NCBI RefSeq assembly: GCF_009877425.1 | Contig: NZ_WXEY01000001.1 | Coordinates: 124,001-188,000 of the forward strand | DNA from: Heliomicrobium undosum | GTDB taxonomy: Bacteria; Bacillota; Desulfitobacteriia; Heliobacteriales; Heliobacteriaceae | Direction: 5' to 3' | Length of the DNA: 64,000 nucleotides | Part shown: one piece after another, positions 60,937 to 64,000 of the stretch | How positions within the stretch are numbered: position 1 is the stretch's first letter | How the letters are laid out: each line of letters starts with the position of its first letter | Made by a program: the position numbers and the translations under genes | Notes under the pieces: model-generated | What the model saw: the letters and a program-made list of their open reading frames with translations, nothing else | Databases searched by the model: none | What the model was told of the DNA's origin: nothing

Positions 60937-62854
60937 GGCCACCTCTCCTCTCTTCCAAATCCTTCACGATCCGTTCTCCCAGCTCGACGGGGTCGGCGAC
61001 GACCACCATGATCGAACCGAGCAGTTCCTGTGTCTCTTCCTCCAAAAAGCGGCGGACCTTGTCCGACCCGAAGACAGGGGCAGGCACGCAGTGGTAGGAG
61101 TTGAGTCCCATCAGCCGGAAACTGAGGGCTGCCCCAAGGCCTTTTTCGTTGGACCACTCGGGGCTGGCGAAGGCGAAGGGCATCTGCGTCAGCGGCAGCC
61201 CCAAGGCGTCGGCCAGCGCACGGAACAGCCCCGAGGCGCGGGCGTTGTCCAAGCATTCGCCCATGTGCCATACCGGCGGCAGTTTTTTATCGGCCAAGGC
61301 CGCCCGCAGCCCCGGTCCCGCCTTTTCCAGGGCCTCGGGGAGGCAGTAACCCAGCTTTAACAGCGGGAAGGAGGCGCAGCCGTTGGTCAGCACGAGAATG
61401 TCATTAGCCAGGAGCACATCGGCCACATCCTTGATCGCCTTTTCGTAGACCACCTTCGGGTTGTTGCAGCCGACGAGGTTGACGATCCCCCGGATCCGGC
61501 CGGCCCGTATGTGTTCGGCCAGGGCGGCGGCGCCGCCGAATTCGGCGACGAGGTTTTCGACGGAGAAGCCGATTTCCGCGTCGATGGACGTTTCTGGGAT
61601 AAAGACGTTGGCCGCCCGGCGGCGAGGGAAGTTTTCTACGGCCATGGCTACGATCCGCTGCGCCATCGCACCGGCCTGATCGAGGTTGGCATGGTCGGCA
61701 GAAAAACCGATGTGGACGGCGCCGGGAAGGCGGCAGGAATCACTGGTGGTGACGACGATCGTATGAAAGCACTCGGCCACGTTCATGATCCCCGGCAGGA
61801 CATCCTGCATATCGGCTACCCAGAGATCGAGAGCGCCCGTTCCCAGGATCAACTCAGCGCCGACGGCGTTGCTCAGGGGATGGACAGCGCCGTAGCGGTA
61901 CATGGACGAGAGGCCGGAACAGCATATGCCGTAGAGTCGAATCCCTTCGGCCCCGAGCGCCATTGCCCGTTCGACCAGTTCCGGCGATTCGGCGGCCTGC
62001 ACGATGGCCGACGCCATAACCGGCGAGTGTCCATGGATGGCGATATTGACCGTTTCCGGCTTCAAAGCGCCGAAGTTGGCCGCGATCCGCTGTCGCGCCG
62101 GCGGACCGTAGAGGCTGTCCATGGCGATGGCGGAACCGACCACACTGCTCCAGGCGAAGGCGAGGCCGCAACGCAGCAGTTGGGTCATCAGGTTTCTCCA
62201 GTCGCCGTCTGTCCCCGTTCCGGTGCGATGAAGCGCCTCAAAAACCTCATGGTAGGCGCTGATGGGCAGGATCCCCAACTCGCGCCAGCGGGCCACCCGT
62301 TCCGGCGGCGCCATGGCGGCCAAGGTCTGGTGCGGGCCGGGAACGGTGCGGGACAGATCCTCCAGGAGTTGGTCGGCGACACGGCCGGCCAGCTGCTCCA
62401 GCGATAACTCCGCTTCAACTTCGTCGATCCCGAAGCTCCGGGCGGCGGCGCGCACCTTTTCCACACCGGCGATGGGACGGGAAAAACGGCCCTCGGCAGC
62501 CGCCTTCAGGGCCAGCATGACCTCCCGCCCGCGGGCGCCGTGAGCCGACACGCCGGCGGCCATCCAGCGCAGCAAATTGCGGGCGACGATCACATCGGCA
62601 CCGGCGCCGCAGACACCGTGAGGCGACTTTTCCGTGATCCGGCAGGGGCCCATGTTGCAGTGGCGGCAGCAGGTCCCGGCCAGCCCGAAACCGCACTGGG
62701 GCTTCTGGGCATCAAAACGGTCAAAAAGGGTTTCCACTCCCTGGGCCTCCAGGTGTGCCAGCATGGCCCGCACCCCCGGATCGGGGGTCTGCGCCATCAC
62801 CTGTTCTTTCGTCGGAAAGCGCCGGCGATGGGCGTTTATCTCTTGCATCGTCAT
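60917..62854 (-). CDS. cooS: CooS-family carbon monoxide dehydrogenase homologue with a defective C-cluster motif
   Basis: 645 residues of the Ni,Fe-CODH (CooS) scaffold. Cys54 and Cys62 match the D-cluster, and Cys63, Cys66, Cys71 and Cys82 the B-cluster. Of the C-cluster ligands, His276 (IHGHSP), Cys311/312 (GICCSG), Cys463 (VGCNNP), Cys493 (TNGCAS) and Cys534 (MGECLDN) are present, as is Lys571 (SNEKG). The cysteine normally in the DVQC motif is Asp351 (ADMQD, codon 61802-61804), and the usual second histidine of AHxDH is Arg108. This matches deviant CooS proteins such as CooS-V of Carboxydothermus, which do not oxidise CO. It is cotranscribed with cooC and an ABC importer, near nrfHA. The ATG at 62854 has AAGGGG seven bases upstream. 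Confidence 0.93.
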   Translation of the reverse strand: MTMQEINAHRRRFPTKEQVMAQTPDPGVRAMLAHLEAQGVETLFDRFDAQKPQCGFGLAGTCCRHCNMGPCRITEKSPHGVCGAGADVIVARNLLRWMAAGVSAHGARGREVMLALKAAAEGRFSRPIAGVEKVRAAARSFGIDEVEAELSLEQLAGRVADQLLEDLSRTVPGPHQTLAAMAPPERVARWRELGILPISAYHEVFEALHRTGTGTDGDWRNLMTQLLRCGLAFAWSSVVGSAIAMDSLYGPPARQRIAANFGALKPETVNIAIHGHSPVMASAIVQAAESPELVERAMALGAEGIRLYGICCSGLSSMYRYGAVHPLSNAVGAELILGTGALDLWVADMQDVLPGIMNVAECFHTIVVTTSDSCRLPGAVHIGFSADHANLDQAGAMAQRIVAMAVENFPRRRAANVFIPETSIDAEIGFSVENLVAEFGGAAALAEHIRAGRIRGIVNLVGCNNPKVVYEKAIKDVADVLLANDILVLTNGCASFPLLKLGYCLPEALEKAGPGLRAALADKKLPPVWHMGECLDNARASGLFRALADALGLPLTQMPFAFASPEWSNEKGLGAALSFRLMGLNSYHCVPAPVFGSDKVRRFLEEETQELLGSIMVVVADPVELGERIVKDLEERRGGLDCLEK

Positions 62855-62877
62855 GGGTGAACCCCTTCCGCTGTTGT

Positions 62878-63678
62878 CTAAAGAACTGTCTGATCGGCAG
62901 TCCGAACAGGGTGATCGTCGAGGAGTTTTTTGGCGAAGGCGCGCACAGCGCCGGCATAGTCCCCGGTCAGCGGCGGCAGCGTTCCCTCCAGATCGGCGCT
63001 TCGAATCGCCGTATCCTCCGGCAGCGCCGCAGCCAGCACCCAATCGCCGAGGCCGGCCTGCACCTGTGCCCATTCCTGTTCGTAGCGCTGTCCGTTCAAG
63101 ACCGGGTAAATCCGAGGGATCTTCAGTTCCTGCGCCAGTCGCCGGATGTCGAAAGCGCTCTGGATACTGCGCCGACCGGGCTCCAGCACGGCGACGACGG
63201 AGTCGATTCTCTCGACCGTCCCACGGCTCAGATGCTCCAGCCCGGCTTCACTGTCGATCAGGACGACCTCCTGCCCTGCTTGCGGGATTGCCTGCAACAG
63301 CCGCCGTAAGATGGCGTTCTCGGCGCAGTAACAGCCCTCGCCACCTCCCTTGGTCCAGCCAAGGGACAGCAACCGGTGACCGCCCCCCCAGGAGGCGCTG
63401 AATCGCTCCAGCAGATCGCTCACATCAGGGTTGATTTGAAAAAAACCCTCGTTTTGATCGGAAAGGCCTAGCCTGGCCCGGAGGAGTTCCTTCTGGCCGG
63501 CCAGCGGTGCTATCTCCTGACCCTTTCGACCATCTAGCGGCAGGGCTGACGCCAGGTTGGCGTCCGGATCGGCGTCCACAGCCAGCACACGTAAGCCCAA
63601 GGAAGCGAAATGGCGGGCCAGTGCCGCGCAAAGAGTCGTCTTCCCCACGCCGCCCTTTCCGGTGACGGCAATCTTCAT
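62878..63678 (-). CDS. cooC: CooC-type nickel-insertion ATPase
   Basis: 266-residue MinD-fold ATPase that matures CooS. Walker A is GKGGVGKTT, the switch region VDADPDANLAS, and the paired cysteines sit in GCYCAEN, where CooC dimers bind nickel or zinc. The ATG at 63678 has AGGAGG nine bases upstream. It is the first gene of the operon, 23 bases before cooS. Its presence beside a CooS that seems unable to hold the normal Ni,Fe cluster is puzzling. Confidence 0.94.
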   Translation of the reverse strand: MKIAVTGKGGVGKTTLCAALARHFASLGLRVLAVDADPDANLASALPLDGRKGQEIAPLAGQKELLRARLGLSDQNEGFFQINPDVSDLLERFSASWGGGHRLLSLGWTKGGGEGCYCAENAILRRLLQAIPQAGQEVVLIDSEAGLEHLSRGTVERIDSVVAVLEPGRRSIQSAFDIRRLAQELKIPRIYPVLNGQRYEQEWAQVQAGLGDWVLAAALPEDTAIRSADLEGTLPPLTGDYAGAVRAFAKKLLDDHPVRTADQTVL

Positions 63679-63729
63679 CGTTCGGATCCTCCTATCGCCT
63701 TTCGTTGCCATCTTGGTGATGGTTTATTA

Positions 63730-63800
63730 ATTCCGTGTAATCAAATCGGAATACACTAAAAACCATACCTTCATTATCTCGATATTTCCCCATTTGTCAA
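63730..63800 (-). promoter_or_regulatory. Promoter of the cooC operon with a downstream inverted repeat
   Basis: On the minus strand TTGACA (63795-63800) and ATAATG (63772-63777) are 17 bases apart, with +1 near 63764. ATTCCG (63730-63735) and CGGAAT (63747-63752) form an inverted repeat 12-34 bases into the transcript, a placement suited to repression. The regulator is unknown. Confidence 0.75.
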
Positions 63801-63857
63801 TCGGATTTTATATAATTAATAAGAGACCCCCACAGCGGAAGAACAGCATTCAGGGGC

Positions 63858-63890
63858 AAAAGAAAAAACCTTCCGTCTTCAGGAAGGTTT
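63858..63890 (-). terminator. Terminator after the right-edge gene
   Basis: On the minus strand AACCTTCC pairs with GGAAGGTT around TGAAGAC, followed by TTTTCTTTT. It insulates the cooC promoter from the upstream gene. Confidence 0.92.
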
Positions 63891-63906
63891 TGATGACTTT
63901 GTTTGG

Positions 63907-64000
63907 CTACTTTTTCAAAAACTTGGCGATGCCGTCGAGAACCAGGTTCTGCACCGTCGGCGACTTCACCAGGTTCATCACTGTGCCCATGATCCCTTTC
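63907..64000 (-). CDS. C-terminal end of an unidentified protein (cut by window edge)
   Basis: The last 30 codons or so read GTVMNLVKSPTVQNLVLDG then IAKFLKK and a TAG at 63907-63909. The amphipathic helix and final basic residues do not identify a family. A good terminator follows. The start lies beyond the window. Confidence 0.6.
   Translation of the reverse strand, partial: KGIMGTVMNLVKSPTVQNLVLDGIAKFLKK

Noticed and set aside
60917-63678. Full Wood-Ljungdahl or CO-oxidising hydrogenase locus
   Set aside because: No acsB, acsC/D, cooF, CooA or hydrogenase genes are in the window, and the CooS active site is altered.

Overview
The window looks like a chromosomal segment of a spore-forming anaerobic clostridial Firmicute. 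The closest fit by gene content is the Heliobacteriaceae / Peptococcaceae-like group, but this is an inference from content, not from a search. Supporting features are germinant-receptor genes, GerMN and amidase spore/cell-wall genes, the tig-clpP-clpX-lonB-lon-engB order, ferredoxin-dependent indolepyruvate oxidoreductase, an oxygen-sensitive class I two-subunit fumarase, rubredoxin/rubrerythrin, a CO-dehydrogenase-family enzyme and multihaem cytochromes. The DNA is GC-rich, with many GTG and TTG starts chosen by strong AGGAGG ribosome sites. I see no rRNA, CRISPR, prophage or complete insertion sequence. Layout, left to right. 1-6.2 kb: a truncated RND efflux pump (minus), then iorA-iorB-paaK (plus) for aryl-pyruvate oxidation and aryl-acetate activation. 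6.2-10.4 kb: a germination receptor in which the B subunit faces an A-C-small-protein operon. 10.5-13.3 kb: an NMT1/SsuA-type ABC importer. 13.5-22.3 kb: proteostasis block engB, lon, lonB, clpX, clpP, tig. 22.5-22.9 kb: tRNA-Leu, tRNA-Arg, tRNA-Pro behind a good promoter. 23-29.9 kb: rdgB, rph, fumarase, a 2-hydroxyacyl-CoA-dehydratase-like protein with its ATPase, murI. 30-34.6 kb: amidase, GerMN lipoprotein, ZIP transporter, two half-size TauE proteins, a heptad-repeat coiled coil. 34.7-37.7 kb: a lipid-linked-sugar glycosyltransferase operon. 37.9-42.8 kb: SNF2 helicase, YitT, HD-GYP, PduL, DUF1858. 43-47.1 kb: a STAS-CheC-STAS signalling set behind PHP phosphatase, QueD and a YkgJ protein. 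47.4-49.5 kb: rubrerythrin, rubredoxin and an NAD(P)H:rubredoxin oxidoreductase-like flavoprotein. 49.6-55.8 kb: MidA-type methyltransferase, a MacAB-like exporter, a zinc-ribbon protein, a LysM protein and a metallo-beta-lactamase-fold protein. 56-63.7 kb: nrfHA (ammonia-forming nitrite reductase) and a cooC-cooS-ABC transporter operon, then the tail of one more gene. The most notable observation is the CooS protein at 60917-62854. It keeps both linking iron-sulfur clusters and most active-site ligands, but one canonical C-cluster cysteine is aspartate (residue 351). This is the defect described for the deviant CooS-V of Carboxydothermus, which holds an Fe/S/O hybrid cluster, slowly reduces hydroxylamine and does not oxidise CO. 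Here the gene sits beside nitrite reductase, whose reaction passes through hydroxylamine-level intermediates, and shares an operon with a Tat-exported lipoprotein ABC importer. A second candidate for nitrogenase-like or double-cubane chemistry is the HgdB/HgdC-like pair at 26813-28875. A third unexplained item is a small dispersed element present twice (27650-27817 and 39481-39597) with a conserved core enclosed by self-complementary arms whose sequence differs between copies. The sequence also supports several regulatory calls: a Crp/Fnr box 41.5 bp from the inferred nrfHA start, a promoter plus 6-1-6 palindrome before rubrerythrin, a promoter plus inverted repeat before cooC, and a TetR-like palindrome before the RND gene.
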